A program made the translations under genes and the position numbers. This document shows positions 1-8,100 of a stretch of 64,000 nucleotides of DNA, one piece after another (the first letter of the stretch is position 1; every line of letters begins with the position of its first letter). The stretch spans positions 1 through 64,000 of the forward strand of contig JANQEA010000036.1 of assembly GCA_028278555.1 (NCBI GenBank), read 5' to 3'. A model generated the notes under the pieces. It was not told the DNA's origin. It did no database searches and saw nothing but the letters and a program-made list of their open reading frames with translations. The DNA is from Candidatus Bipolaricaulota bacterium (GTDB taxonomy: Bacteria > Bipolaricaulota > Bipolaricaulia > UBA7950 > UBA9294).

Positions 1-792
1 TTCGCCGAGCCAGTCCTGGTTCGCGTCGACGCCGAAGTAGTACGGAGGACCATAGGTCGTCCCAGCGGCGTCATGCGCCTCGACGACGGCCTCGTGGTCA
101 CCGACGCCGAGCGGGCCGGCGACGTTGTAGATGCCGACCGCGCCCTGGGCGAGCATCGCTTCCGACGCCGCCTTGCCGAGTGCGATGTCGCTAAACGTTC
201 CGGTGTAGTTGTAGAGCATCGCGACGCTGACTTCGTTCCCGGTCAGCTCGGCATACTTCTTCAGGCCCCAGTCCTGGCCGAACCGGTATCCGGCCTCGAA
301 ATGGAACAGGACCGGGATCGGGATTCCGAGGACGACGCCCGTTGCGGCGAAGCCGTAGTCAGCCGCGACCATCCCGGCGAGGCAGCCGATCAGCGCCGAC
401 ATCTCATTCTCTCGGAAGACAACGTTCATGATGTTCGGACCGGTGATCCAGTCGACGTCGATGATTCCGAACTTCTGGTCCGGGAATTCGGCCGCGACCG
501 TGCCGAGCGCGTCACCGAGGAGGAAACCGATACCGATGATCACGTCGAAGTTCTCGGTGCGGGCGAGGTTACGGAAGTTCGGCAGGTAGTCGGCCGCTGT
601 CGCACTCTGGACCTCGACCATCTCCAGCCCGAAGTCCTGGACCGCCCGATCTGCCCCTACGAATGCCATGTCGTTAAACGAGAGATCTCCCCGTCCGCCG
701 ACGTCCAGCACGAGGGCGATCTTCATCTGCCCAGCGGCGATGAGGGAAACGCCCAGAACCAGCACACATGCTAGTGCAAACAGCCTTTTCAA
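1..792 (-). CDS. BMP/PnrA-family substrate-binding protein, C-terminus outside window
   Basis: The gene runs off the left edge, leaving 264 codons. It starts with TTG at 792, preceded by a strong AGGAGGTG ribosome binding site, and has an N-terminal signal peptide (KRLFALACVLVLGVSLIAAG). There is no lipobox cysteine, so the protein is probably free in the periplasm. The mature N-terminus carries DVGGRGDLSFND, the hallmark of the BMP/PnrA (TmpC) family, whose members bind purine nucleosides or related ligands for ABC importers. The hinge-like segment GIGFLLGDALGTVAAEFPDQ also fits the family. The ligand cannot be told from sequence, and the ATPase and permease genes would lie beyond the edge. 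A good sigma70-type promoter lies upstream. Confidence 0.88.
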   Translation of the reverse strand, partial: MKRLFALACVLVLGVSLIAAGQMKIALVLDVGGRGDLSFNDMAFVGADRAVQDFGLEMVEVQSATAADYLPNFRNLARTENFDVIIGIGFLLGDALGTVAAEFPDQKFGIIDVDWITGPNIMNVVFRENEMSALIGCLAGMVAADYGFAATGVVLGIPIPVLFHFEAGYRFGQDWGLKKYAELTGNEVSVAMLYNYTGTFSDIALGKAASEAMLAQGAVGIYNVAGPLGVGDHEAVVEAHDAAGTTYGPPYYFGVDANQDWLGE

Positions 793-853
793 CGGCACCT
801 CCTAGTGCTACACAGATCCCCACCGGATGCCCGGTGCCCGTAATGACTGTCAC

Positions 854-882
854 ATTCTATACAGATGTGCGGCGGTTTACAA
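854..882 (-). promoter_or_regulatory. Promoter of the BMP-family gene
   Basis: On the minus strand there is a -35 TTGTAA, an exact 17-bp spacer and a -10 TAGAAT, about 60 bp before the TTG start at 792. This is a standard sigma70-type arrangement. Confidence 0.6.
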
Positions 883-1031
883 TCGAGATGGGACATTCCC
901 CTAGAGCCAGAAAAGCAGGTTCACAACAGGGATTGAGCGTATTCGTGCCGATCCTGTCAGTGTGTCTGACAACCAAGCACCCTTGGCGTCATCGGCCGAC
1001 GCCGGTTGAGGAATCCGGTATCCTCAGAGAC

Positions 1032-1775
1032 ATGCGATGCCTCGTGATCGGAGTGGCCTGCGCATGTGCTCTGACGGCCCCGTGTTTCGGGACGCCGGCG
1101 CAGCTCGGTGCGGAGTTCGCCGATGCCTATGCCGCGTTCGCGCCGTTGTATCTCCTTCATCGCTCGTACGCGGACTATCTATTCCGTGGAACGCCGGTCG
1201 CGATTCCTTCCGATCTCGAGGGGTCGTGCGCGCGATTCTCCTACGAACTCGCCCTGTTTCATCTCAACTACTCGACCCAGACCGGATCGACGACGGCCGG
1301 AGGCCTCGCGTTCCTGAGCAGACTACGGTCGGACTCGGTCGCGTTCTGCGATACCTACGCAGCTACGATCGCTGCAGTCGCCGAGCTCGAAGAGCCGGAT
1401 GGCGAACTCCTTACCGAAGCGAGTGACGCGGGGCTCTTCGCCGAGATCAAGAGGATCAACGACCTCGTGGCGACGACACTCGATGAAATCCTGGTCGGAA
1501 TGGGAGAGGGGATTGAGCGGTGGACGTTCGCTGTGACGTTCTCGGTCCGGACGCTCCTCAGCCGACCGACGATCGAACGGATCGACGCGAATCTGAGGGA
1601 GATTCTCTACGCAGATCCCGAAGGGATCGCGCCGCCGTTCGACGTTCCGGCGGAGATCCTCTTGGCGATGGAACGACTGATCGAGCTCAGCGGGCGAGCG
1701 TTGACTGCCAGGGAAGCGGAGGATGCTGTCGAAGCGGCAACGCTCGTTTGCGAGTACTTCATCGGAGACTTCTAG
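1032..1775 (+). CDS. Secreted protein of unknown function
   Basis: This 247-residue protein has a short signal peptide (MRCLVIGVACACALTAPCFG) followed by a mostly helical mature part with no motif I recognise. An upstream in-frame ATG at 768 would add a proline-rich extension ahead of the signal peptide, so ATG 1032 was chosen. There is no Shine-Dalgarno sequence before this ATG; a -10-like TATCCT lies 7 nt upstream, which would suit a leaderless transcript. The gene is divergent from the BMP gene and followed by a strong hairpin at 1793-1826. Two cysteines remain in the mature region. Function is unknown. Confidence 0.6.
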   Translation: MRCLVIGVACACALTAPCFGTPAQLGAEFADAYAAFAPLYLLHRSYADYLFRGTPVAIPSDLEGSCARFSYELALFHLNYSTQTGSTTAGGLAFLSRLRSDSVAFCDTYAATIAAVAELEEPDGELLTEASDAGLFAEIKRINDLVATTLDEILVGMGEGIERWTFAVTFSVRTLLSRPTIERIDANLREILYADPEGIAPPFDVPAEILLAMERLIELSGRALTAREAEDAVEAATLVCEYFIGDF

Positions 1776-1792
1776 GCGGCCCCCAAGGGGGT

Positions 1793-1826
1793 GGGAAGGC
1801 GAACCTGCTGCCCTGTTCGCCTTCCC
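1793..1826 (+). terminator. Hairpin after the secreted unknown gene
   Basis: A perfect 12-bp stem (GGGAAGGCGAAC with its complement) and 10-nt loop begins 17 bp after the stop codon at 1775. No T-run follows, so it may terminate inefficiently or stabilise a 3' end. Confidence 0.45.
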
Positions 1827-2174
1827 GGGTAAGAACCGAGGCTGCTTCCCGTAGCCTGACTCGCGATCAGACGGTCAGCCCCCAGTTCAGAGGGTCCTGT
1901 GCATTCGGGGAGGGGGTTCGCAACCGGTCAAGCTGCGAAGTGGAAGTTGGTAAGGAGGTACGATGGAAGCCTTCACGTCCGCGTGAGTCCTTCCATCGAT
2001 TTGGTCCCCTCTCCCGTTGCACACACCTCCGTTGCTGCGTTGGTTGCTTCTTGTCGAAAGCACCGAGAGAGTACCCTGCGGAAACGTTCCAGGGGCGGAA
2101 GAGGGGAGCTTCGGCGCGGCCCTTCGTGACGCTGTTGGGTCGCGCCCCTCCCGCTTGGGAGGGACGGATGTCTG

Positions 2175-2199
2175 CGTGCTCCCGCTGCGCAGGAGCACG
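2175..2199 (-). terminator. Hairpin after the response regulator gene
   Basis: A perfect 8-bp stem, CGTGCTCC/GGAGCACG with a 9-nt loop, lies 4 bp beyond the stop of the response regulator. A second GC-rich hairpin at 2146-2163 follows. Neither has a clear T-run. Confidence 0.45.
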
Positions 2200-2203
2200 G
2201 CGG

Positions 2204-2638
2204 CTATTCGGGTGCGATCCGAGCGATCTTCCAGTAGTCCTGGACGGTCTGGATCAGACGCTCGAAGTCCTTCGAGTCGACCGGCTTGGTCATGTAGCTT
2301 GCCGCGCCGCTGTCGTAGGCCTTCACCATATCCTCTTCCCGCTCGGAGATCGTCAGGACGATCACCGGGATCCGGCGGAGACGTTCGTCCTCCTTGATCT
2401 TGGCGAGAACCTCGAGGCCGTTGATCTTCGGGAGGTTGATGTCCAGGAGGATCAGATCGGGACGGGGCGTGTCTTCGAATTCACCTTTCTGCGCGAGCGC
2501 GTCGAGCGCTTCCTCTCCGTCGCGGGCGAAGTAGAGCTCGCACTTGACGTCGCTCTTGCGCATCGCGCGCTTGATGATCGTGACGTCGTTCGGATTGTCC
2601 TCGACGACGAGGACCTTCATCTTTTCGAGGCTATGCAT
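2204..2638 (-). CDS. Single-domain response regulator (Rcp1-like)
   Basis: The 144-residue protein is a lone CheY-like receiver with no output domain. The acidic pair is E13/D14, the phosphoacceptor is D66 in LILLDINLP, and the conserved lysine is K118 in MTKP. The start at 2638 overlaps the end of the histidine kinase gene by 8 bp (ATGCATAG) and has an AGAGGTGG ribosome binding site inside that gene, so the two are translationally coupled. Receiver-only proteins paired with phytochrome-like kinases (Rcp1 family) usually pass phosphate to another protein or act by protein contact. The target here is unknown. Confidence 0.9.
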   Translation of the reverse strand: MHSLEKMKVLVVEDNPNDVTIIKRAMRKSDVKCELYFARDGEEALDALAQKGEFEDTPRPDLILLDINLPKINGLEVLAKIKEDERLRRIPVIVLTISEREEDMVKAYDSGAASYMTKPVDSKDFERLIQTVQDYWKIARIAPE

Positions 2639-4484
2639 GGGTTTCCACCTCTCTTGCTCTGGGAATGGTAAAGTAGAACGTGCTCCCTTTGCCAACATCC
2701 GAGTTGACCCAGATCTTCCCGCCGTGCTCCTCGACGATCCGCTTGCAGATCGCGAGGCCGGCACCGGTCCCTTCGTAATCGTCCCTCGGATGCAGTTTCT
2801 GGAAGATGCCGAAGATCCGTTGCTGATAGCGAGACTCGATCCCGATTCCGTTGTCCTCCACGAAGAACGTTGCCATCCCGTTGGTGGAGGGTTCCTGGGA
2901 TTGACAGCCGATCCGGACTGTCGGCAGTGCCTTGTCGTTGTACTTGATCGCGTTGGTGATCAGGTTGCTGAACAACTCGCGGATCCGGACCGTGCTCCCC
3001 TTGACCGGCGGGAGATCCTCGCCGACTTGAAGATTGACTCCGTGAAGCCGTACCTCGAGATCCTCCCGGATCTCGTCGAGAAGACGTTGTGTGTTGATCC
3101 GCTCGAACGACTTCGTGTCCATGTGGATGCTCGACAGCGACAGGAGGTCGTTGATCAGCTGCCGCATCCTCGCCGACGTCCGGCGGAGCGTGTGGAGGTA
3201 CTCAATCCCCTCCTGGTCAAGCTTGTCCTCATAGTCCTCGAGGAGGAATCCGCTGAACGTCTCGACCGTCCGCAGCGGTTCCTTCAAATCGTGGGAGACG
3301 ACGTGGGAGAACTCCTCGAGCTTTTCGTTGCTCCGCTCGAGGTTCTCCGACTCCTCGCGGAGTTCTTGTTCCAACTGCTTCAGCTTGGTGATGTCGATGT
3401 AGTGATCGATCCGGCCGCCCTTGTAGCGCTCGGTCTCGATTGGGATGGAACGGTACTCGAGGACCCGTTCGTCCCGACCGAGGGTCGGGCGAACGCGGCA
3501 CGTGATCGAGTCGATCCGGTCTCCCTTGTCGACGGCCTCCTCGATGACCGATGAGAGCGACTGCGCGTCCTCGAACGCTCCGATGTATCGCGATAGCGCG
3601 CGCTTCGCGTCGATCCCGATCAACCGGTCGCGATCGATCCCGAAGAACCGTCCGATCGTCGCGTTCGCCCAGATCACCTCACGCTTCCGGTCGCTGATGA
3701 TGATCCCGGAATCGAGGGTGTCGACGGCCTCCTCAATCAGGCGACGATACCGGGCCTCGGTCTCCATCAGCTGCCGCTCGAGTTCCGCTTCTCTCGCTCG
3801 ATTCCGCGCCTCGATGATCGCCGTCCGGTCGTCGAGGCGGGTCCCTCGAATCTCGACCGGGAACGCTGTCCGATCCTCGGCGACGAAGCGTGTTTCGATC
3901 CCGCGGATCTCGCCTCGGTCGAACAGACGGATCAGTTCGGCCTTCACCTTCGTGATCTCGCTCGGGTGGACATAGTCGGTCAGCGGGAGTGTCTGTCGGG
4001 TGGCGTGGCCGATCGATGCACGGGAGGCCTCGTTCCGGCGCTTCACCGTCCCGTCGCGATCGACATAGTGAAGGATGTTGAACGCGGGGTCGAAGATCTC
4101 CTCATCCTGACGATCCTTGAGCGATTTCGGTGGGTGCCACATCGCCCGGCGGGCACGGGTCCGTTCATTCAGCCAGCCGAATCCGAATCCGATGCCGACA
4201 TAGAGGATCGGAAGGAGTGCGATGGAGACGATGGCTCGAATCCCGAAGAACAGCAGGAGTCCGATGCCGATGGCCGACAGCGTAACGGAGAGGATCAGAG
4301 CCCCACGGCGGCGGAGGGCCTGGGCACCGAAGACGAGAGGAAGCGCGAAAGCGGCGTAGACGAGAAACGTCAACGGAACGGGAGGGACGCCCGTTCGATG
4401 AAGGACGATGCTGATCACGAGAGCGACGATCGACGAAACGCCGACGAGGATCGTCCGTTCCGTCGGATTCAGCCCGTTTGCCAA
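2631..4484 (-). CDS. Membrane histidine kinase with two PAS domains
   Basis: This 617-residue sensor kinase has four or five membrane helices in its first 110 residues with almost no periplasmic loop, then two PAS domains (roughly 130-230 and 245-370). A coiled segment leads to the dimerisation/phosphoacceptor domain with H398 in SHDLKEPL. The ATP-binding domain has the N box LITNAIKYND (508-517), DNGIG (544-548) and GTGAGL (572-577). The start is TTG at 4484 behind AAGGA. It is cotranscribed with the receiver protein downstream, which is its likely partner. The lack of an extracytoplasmic domain suggests that PAS or the membrane helices sense a cytoplasmic or membrane signal; the ligand is unknown. 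Confidence 0.92.
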   Translation of the reverse strand: MANGLNPTERTILVGVSSIVALVISIVLHRTGVPPVPLTFLVYAAFALPLVFGAQALRRRGALILSVTLSAIGIGLLLFFGIRAIVSIALLPILYVGIGFGFGWLNERTRARRAMWHPPKSLKDRQDEEIFDPAFNILHYVDRDGTVKRRNEASRASIGHATRQTLPLTDYVHPSEITKVKAELIRLFDRGEIRGIETRFVAEDRTAFPVEIRGTRLDDRTAIIEARNRAREAELERQLMETEARYRRLIEEAVDTLDSGIIISDRKREVIWANATIGRFFGIDRDRLIGIDAKRALSRYIGAFEDAQSLSSVIEEAVDKGDRIDSITCRVRPTLGRDERVLEYRSIPIETERYKGGRIDHYIDITKLKQLEQELREESENLERSNEKLEEFSHVVSHDLKEPLRTVETFSGFLLEDYEDKLDQEGIEYLHTLRRTSARMRQLINDLLSLSSIHMDTKSFERINTQRLLDEIREDLEVRLHGVNLQVGEDLPPVKGSTVRIRELFSNLITNAIKYNDKALPTVRIGCQSQEPSTNGMATFFVEDNGIGIESRYQQRIFGIFQKLHPRDDYEGTGAGLAICKRIVEEHGGKIWVNSDVGKGSTFYFTIPRAREVETHA

Positions 4485-4620
4485 TGGCCACCCATCCTTG
4501 AACCCGTCAAGTGATCACCGGTGAGACGCCTGCCTAGGGGGAACGTACGAACCGGCGACACGATTCCAAAGGACACTGATCACCCGATGGCGTGACCTTC
4601 TTCCGGCGAGACGTCGCTCG

Positions 4621-5295
4621 TCAGATGATCAGATTCGGATTGAGGTTGGCGAGGAACGGCTCAACGATCTTCTGCAGGTAGGCCTCGCGAAGGATCTTGA
4701 TCCTGCGACTCTCGATCGCGATGATCCCACGGCTCTCGAGTTCGCTCAGCGTTCGGATCGCGGTCTTGGACGAGACACCGGCCATCTCGGCGAGTTCGGC
4801 TCTCGAGAGCTCGACGCCGCTCCGGCCGAGATGGAGGATCAACCGAGCGAGACGTTCCTTGCTTGAGGAGTAGGATCGCTCGGCGAGCTTGTTCTGGAAG
4901 GCCTTCAGTTCCTCCGAGAGCTTCTCGTAGAGCCTGAAGATCGTCTTCGGGTGGCGTTCGAGGAAGTAGAAGAAGTCTCCGCGCTCGATGAAACCGACCG
5001 ACACCGTGTCGATCGTCTTGGCGTAGGCGTTGTGGCTCCCCTTGTCAAAGAGCGTCGTCTCTCCGAGGATTTCGCCGGGGCCGGAGATCTTGAGGATCTG
5101 ACTCTTCGCTCGCATGCTCCGCTTCACGAGCTTGACCATCCCCTCGAAGATGAGATAGAAGCCGAACGCTGGCGCACCTTCCTGAAAGATGATCTCCCCG
5201 CGTCCGTAATTGATCGTTCGGATCGACTCTCGAAGCTTCTCCAGCTCTTTGTCCTTCAAGTCCGAGAAGATGCGGAAATCGCTGAGATCGGCCAT
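4621..5295 (-). CDS. CRP/FNR-family transcriptional regulator
   Basis: The 224-residue protein has an N-terminal cyclic-nucleotide-binding-type beta-barrel (GRGEIIFQEGAPAFGFYLIF, then SGPGEILGETTLFD) and a long dimer helix. A winged helix-turn-helix follows near 160-205 (LSRAELAEMAGVSSKTAIRT). No FNR-type N-terminal cysteine cluster is present, so an Fe-S sensor is unlikely. The phosphate-binding R-S signature of true cAMP receptors is not obvious, so the effector is open. A strong GAGGGGGGTGG site precedes the ATG. Its promoter contains a CRP-like palindrome, so autoregulation is likely. Confidence 0.9.
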   Translation of the reverse strand: MADLSDFRIFSDLKDKELEKLRESIRTINYGRGEIIFQEGAPAFGFYLIFEGMVKLVKRSMRAKSQILKISGPGEILGETTLFDKGSHNAYAKTIDTVSVGFIERGDFFYFLERHPKTIFRLYEKLSEELKAFQNKLAERSYSSSKERLARLILHLGRSGVELSRAELAEMAGVSSKTAIRTLSELESRGIIAIESRRIKILREAYLQKIVEPFLANLNPNLII

Positions 5296-5394
5296 GCCAC
5301 CCCCCTCTGGCGGTTGTCCTGTACGAAGCTCGTTACACCTGTCCCTCTCATCCCTGACCTCGGATCACCCGTCAAGCGGGGTCAGGCGTCCTGC

Positions 5395-5423
5395 ATTGTA
5401 ATCGATATCACATCCAACGCCAA
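5395..5423 (-). promoter_or_regulatory. crp-like gene promoter with internal CRP/FNR-type operator
   Basis: Minus strand: -35 TTGGCG, 17-bp spacer, -10 TACAAT. The spacer and -10 hold TGTGA-N6-TTACA (5397-5412), one base from the CRP consensus TGTGA-N6-TCACA. A dimer bound there would block its own promoter. Confidence 0.6.
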
Positions 5424-5513
5424 GTCGTCTCTGCGATTCGGCACCTCGCTGCGCGAGGCGAATCAAGTGATGATCTTCCGGTTGGGATCATCGCCGAAAG
5501 CCGGGACCCTGTC

Positions 5514-5542
5514 TTGACACTCCAATCGATGCCTCCTAAACT
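5514..5542 (+). promoter_or_regulatory. tRNA-Leu promoter
   Basis: Consensus -35 TTGACA, 17-bp spacer and -10 TAAACT end 12 bp before the first base of the tRNA, so transcription would start just upstream of the mature 5' end. Confidence 0.8.
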
Positions 5543-5554
5543 CCGGCGACACAC

Positions 5555-5640
<86 letters not shown>

Positions 5641-5644
5641 GAAC

Positions 5645-5675
5645 CGGACCGGTGTTCGACCGGTCCGCTCTCCTA
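5645..5675. terminator. Terminator between tRNA-Leu and mraY
   Basis: A perfect 9-bp stem CGGACCGGT/ACCGGTCCG with a 5-nt loop follows the tRNA by 4 bp, with a CTCTCCT tail. The convergent mraY gene ends at 5673, so the hairpin may serve both. Confidence 0.65.
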
Positions 5676-6665
5676 TCCCCAATGACCTGCCCAGACGGCA
5701 AGTCCAATGAAGAAAGCCTGCAGCAGCCAGAAACGCAGTGTGATCTTCGTTTCCGGCCACTCGAAGCCAGGGAGAAGGTGCGTGGAACGGGCGCGGGTCG
5801 ACGCTTCAAAATGGTGATGGAGTGGACTCATCTTGAACAGCCGTTTCCCCGTGATCCGGAACGAGGCGACCTGCGCGATCACCGAGCCGGACTCGAGGAC
5901 CAGCACACCGGCAACCAGCGGAAGGAAGAAGACCGTCCCCGAAGCGAGCGAGATGCTGACGAGGATCGCGCCGAGACCGAACGCCCCGACGTCCCCGAGG
6001 AAGAGGTCGGCCGGATGGACATTGACCCACAGGAAGCCGAGCAGCGTACCGAGCAGCGGCAGGATGATGACGAGATTCGCACGCGATGGAGAAAGAACGG
6101 CGAGCCCAATCAGAATCAAGACTGCGAGTCCGCCGGCAAGCCCGTCGAGCCCGTCAGCGAGATTCAAGCTGTTGGTCGTGGCGAGGAGGCTGACCCAGAC
6201 AAGCGCAAACGTGGCGACCGGTGGGAGCGTGACGGTGCCCGTCGTGAACGGGATTTGCTGTGGGGCGGACAGAACGTCGCGGAAGAGGACGAAGAGCGCG
6301 ATCGCGGCAAGGCTGCCGAGCAGGAGCTTCCGCGGAGCGGTCAGCCCGAGAGAACGACGACGAAGGACCGACTTGAGATCGTCGAGAAGCCCGATCCCGC
6401 CGTGCAGAACCCCGGCGACGAGGACGAACCCGATCGGTCGCGCCCACAAGACGGTTGGCCCGAAGGAGAGGACGACGATCGCCCACAGACCGAGCACGAC
6501 CAGCCCGCCCATCGTCGGCGTGCCGGCCTTCACAGCGTGTCCTTGGGGGCCGGCCGGCCGGATTTGCTGACCGATCCGGCGGCGGCGCATGGATCGGGCG
6601 AACACCCAGCAGCAACAGACGGAGATCGGGACGAGAGCGACCGAAACGGAGTAGAGCGCGTTCAC
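5673..6665 (-). CDS. mraY: Phospho-N-acetylmuramoyl-pentapeptide transferase
   Basis: MraY transfers phospho-MurNAc-pentapeptide to undecaprenyl phosphate, giving lipid I at the inner face of the membrane. The 330-residue protein has about ten membrane helices and the family signatures: GTPTMGG near the N-terminus, the aspartate pair in GLLDDLKSV, NSLNLADGLDGLA, LFLGDVGAFGLGA and the HHHFE loop. The start is GTG at 6665, overlapping the stop of the upstream gene (GTGA). Unlike most mraY genes it is not flanked by other mur genes here, so the usual division/cell-wall cluster is broken up in this genome. Confidence 0.93.
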   Translation of the reverse strand: MNALYSVSVALVPISVCCCWVFARSMRRRRIGQQIRPAGPQGHAVKAGTPTMGGLVVLGLWAIVVLSFGPTVLWARPIGFVLVAGVLHGGIGLLDDLKSVLRRRSLGLTAPRKLLLGSLAAIALFVLFRDVLSAPQQIPFTTGTVTLPPVATFALVWVSLLATTNSLNLADGLDGLAGGLAVLILIGLAVLSPSRANLVIILPLLGTLLGFLWVNVHPADLFLGDVGAFGLGAILVSISLASGTVFFLPLVAGVLVLESGSVIAQVASFRITGKRLFKMSPLHHHFEASTRARSTHLLPGFEWPETKITLRFWLLQAFFIGLAVWAGHWG

Positions 6666-8005
6666 GCAGCGTCCGCCTGCCGAAGCTCGCCGTCGCATTC
6701 GACAAGGAGCCGGCGGAGATCGGCGTGGTTCGCATCGCTCGGACCGTCGAGGACGCGTTGAACGAGCTTGAACAGCTGGTAGGTTGTGACCAAGCAGAAT
6801 CCCTGCGCCTGGCAGCCGCGGAGGACTTCAGGGGTGAATTGCGTCGGTCGCCGCTTCGGATCGAGCATCCGCGATCCGGAGACGACGAGGATCCCCTTTC
6901 GTGTCCCCTCCCCCTCGGTGACCGATCGATCGACCGCTCGGAGGAGGCGACGATACGGGCGGAGTCCGACGGCTTCATCCTCGGTCGCCGTGACGACGAC
7001 GAGCGCATCTCCCTCGTCCGACCGGACTTCAAGGACGTCGTCGGCCTGCGCGACATCGAATCCAAAGGCCGCGAACGCGTCGATCGTCGCCGGGACGAGC
7101 GAGAAACGGCCGGCGGTGTAGAGCATCCGCTTGCAGCTTGTCTTGTCGCGGAGACGCCCGGAGACCTCGTCGATCTTCGCAGCGAGAGCGGTGTGGCGCT
7201 CGCGGAGGCCGGCCAGCTCGTCGACGAGTCCCTCCTCACCTGCGACGGCATACGCGGGGAGCCAGTCGGGCTCGGCAACGAAACCCGGCCGGCCGGTGTG
7301 CTGCTCGGCGGCTTCGAGGAGCGCGATCGCCTCTTGGGCCGGGGGAACGCCGACAAGCGGCGGGATGAGGATCAGCCGACCTTCGTCGAACGGAACCTCG
7401 AGTGCAATGACGTCGCCGACACGATTCCGAGCGAGAACGGTCGCGAAGCGGTCGATCGGCGTCGAGAGGAGGTCTCGGTAGACCGCATCATAGGTGATGT
7501 ATCCCTCGAATCGTTGGAGGTACGTCTCGAACGGGCTGTCGGATTCCTCGAAGACGATGTCCGTTCCGTGTCGAGGGACGAAGCGGCCGTTGGCGGGGAA
7601 GCTGAACTGATGTTGACGGTCGACAAGCGCGACACTTGGCAGCCAGGTGTAGCGGTCGAGGTGCTCCGGTGGCGCTTCACTCGACGCGATCTCCAACGGT
7701 TCGCCGCGCGTACGGAGCCGGCAGACGAGCAAGCCGCCCCGTTTGAGCAGAAGGTCCTCCGCCTCCGTGCGGCGTCGACCCATCCATCCGCTCAGCGAGC
7801 GGCCGAACCCGCGATCCCGTTGGGGATCGGTTCGCCGGATACCGTCGCTACCTGGTGCAACTTCGAAGGTCCAACGATCGGAGATTCCGAGCGGATCGAG
7901 GAAGACGGCGTCGCAGCCGGAGAACGACGATCGACCGAAGAACTCCTCCCGTTCGATGCTCGGATGGTCGAGCCGCCAGTCGACGGACAGATGACGATAC
8001 GCCAT
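6662..8005 (-). CDS. Unknown protein translationally coupled to MraY
   Basis: I do not recognise this 447-residue protein as a whole. It has no signal peptide or membrane segment. The middle region (about 240-290) looks like a short coiled coil (LAGLRERHTALAAKIDEV). The C-terminal 150 residues alternate beta strands and helices (DDVLEVRSDEGDALVVVTAT, then KGILVVSGSRML, then QGFCLVTTYQLFKLVQ), which resembles a restriction-endonuclease-like fold, though no full PD-(D/E)XK set is clear. Its stop overlaps the mraY start by 4 bp, so the two are made together. The start ATG at 8005 lacks a Shine-Dalgarno sequence and has a -10-like TAAGAT 9 nt upstream. Confidence 0.65.
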   Translation of the reverse strand: MAYRHLSVDWRLDHPSIEREEFFGRSSFSGCDAVFLDPLGISDRWTFEVAPGSDGIRRTDPQRDRGFGRSLSGWMGRRRTEAEDLLLKRGGLLVCRLRTRGEPLEIASSEAPPEHLDRYTWLPSVALVDRQHQFSFPANGRFVPRHGTDIVFEESDSPFETYLQRFEGYITYDAVYRDLLSTPIDRFATVLARNRVGDVIALEVPFDEGRLILIPPLVGVPPAQEAIALLEAAEQHTGRPGFVAEPDWLPAYAVAGEEGLVDELAGLRERHTALAAKIDEVSGRLRDKTSCKRMLYTAGRFSLVPATIDAFAAFGFDVAQADDVLEVRSDEGDALVVVTATEDEAVGLRPYRRLLRAVDRSVTEGEGTRKGILVVSGSRMLDPKRRPTQFTPEVLRGCQAQGFCLVTTYQLFKLVQRVLDGPSDANHADLRRLLVECDGELRQADAA

Positions 8006-8014
8006 GACGGGATG

Positions 8015-8044
8015 ATCTTACCGCTCGTCTCGATCGTGGGGCAA
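8015..8044 (-). promoter_or_regulatory. Promoter for the unknown-mraY operon
   Basis: Minus strand: -35 TTGCCC, 18-bp spacer, -10 TAAGAT. The -10 ends 9 nt before the ATG, implying a leaderless or nearly leaderless mRNA. Confidence 0.5.
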
Positions 8045-8046
8045 CC

Positions 8047-8084
8047 CAAAACGAAAAGAGGGACCGCACGGCGGCGGTCCCTCT
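8047..8084 (-). terminator. Intrinsic terminator of the sigma-factor operon
   Basis: An 11-bp perfect stem (AGAGGGACCGC and complement, 6-nt loop) lies 17 bp past the stop at 8101 and is followed on the minus strand by a TTTTCGTTTT tail. It is the clearest rho-independent terminator in the window. Confidence 0.85.
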
Positions 8085-8100
8085 GTCAGATGTGCGTCTG

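Larger units (their letters stand above)
1776..2203. other. 428-bp gene-free interval rich in inverted repeats
   Basis: No credible reading frame occupies this stretch. It holds four strong inverted repeats: 1793-1804/1815-1826 (12 bp), 1961-1969/1990-1998 (9 bp plus an inner TCACG/CGTGA pair), 2146-2152/2157-2163 (7 bp around GCTT) and 2175-2182/2192-2199 (8 bp). The outer two could end the flanking genes. The inner part may be a structured RNA, but I could not match it to RNase P, tmRNA or 6S RNA. Confidence 0.4.

Noticed and set aside
73..774. Open frame of 233 codons on the plus strand
   Set aside because: It is antisense to the BMP-family gene, which has a signal peptide, family motif and ribosome site; the plus frame has no recognisable content.
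1833..1855. SRP RNA helix-8-like sequence on the minus strand (GTCAGG followed by GGAAGCAGCC)
   Set aside because: The segment is two bases too short, lacks the GGAA-type tetraloop of SRP RNA and has no convincing closing helix, so it is noted only as part of a possible structured interval.
2544..3554. Long plus-strand open frame opposite the histidine kinase
   Set aside because: High-GC shadow of a clearly conserved kinase gene; no domains and no ribosome site.
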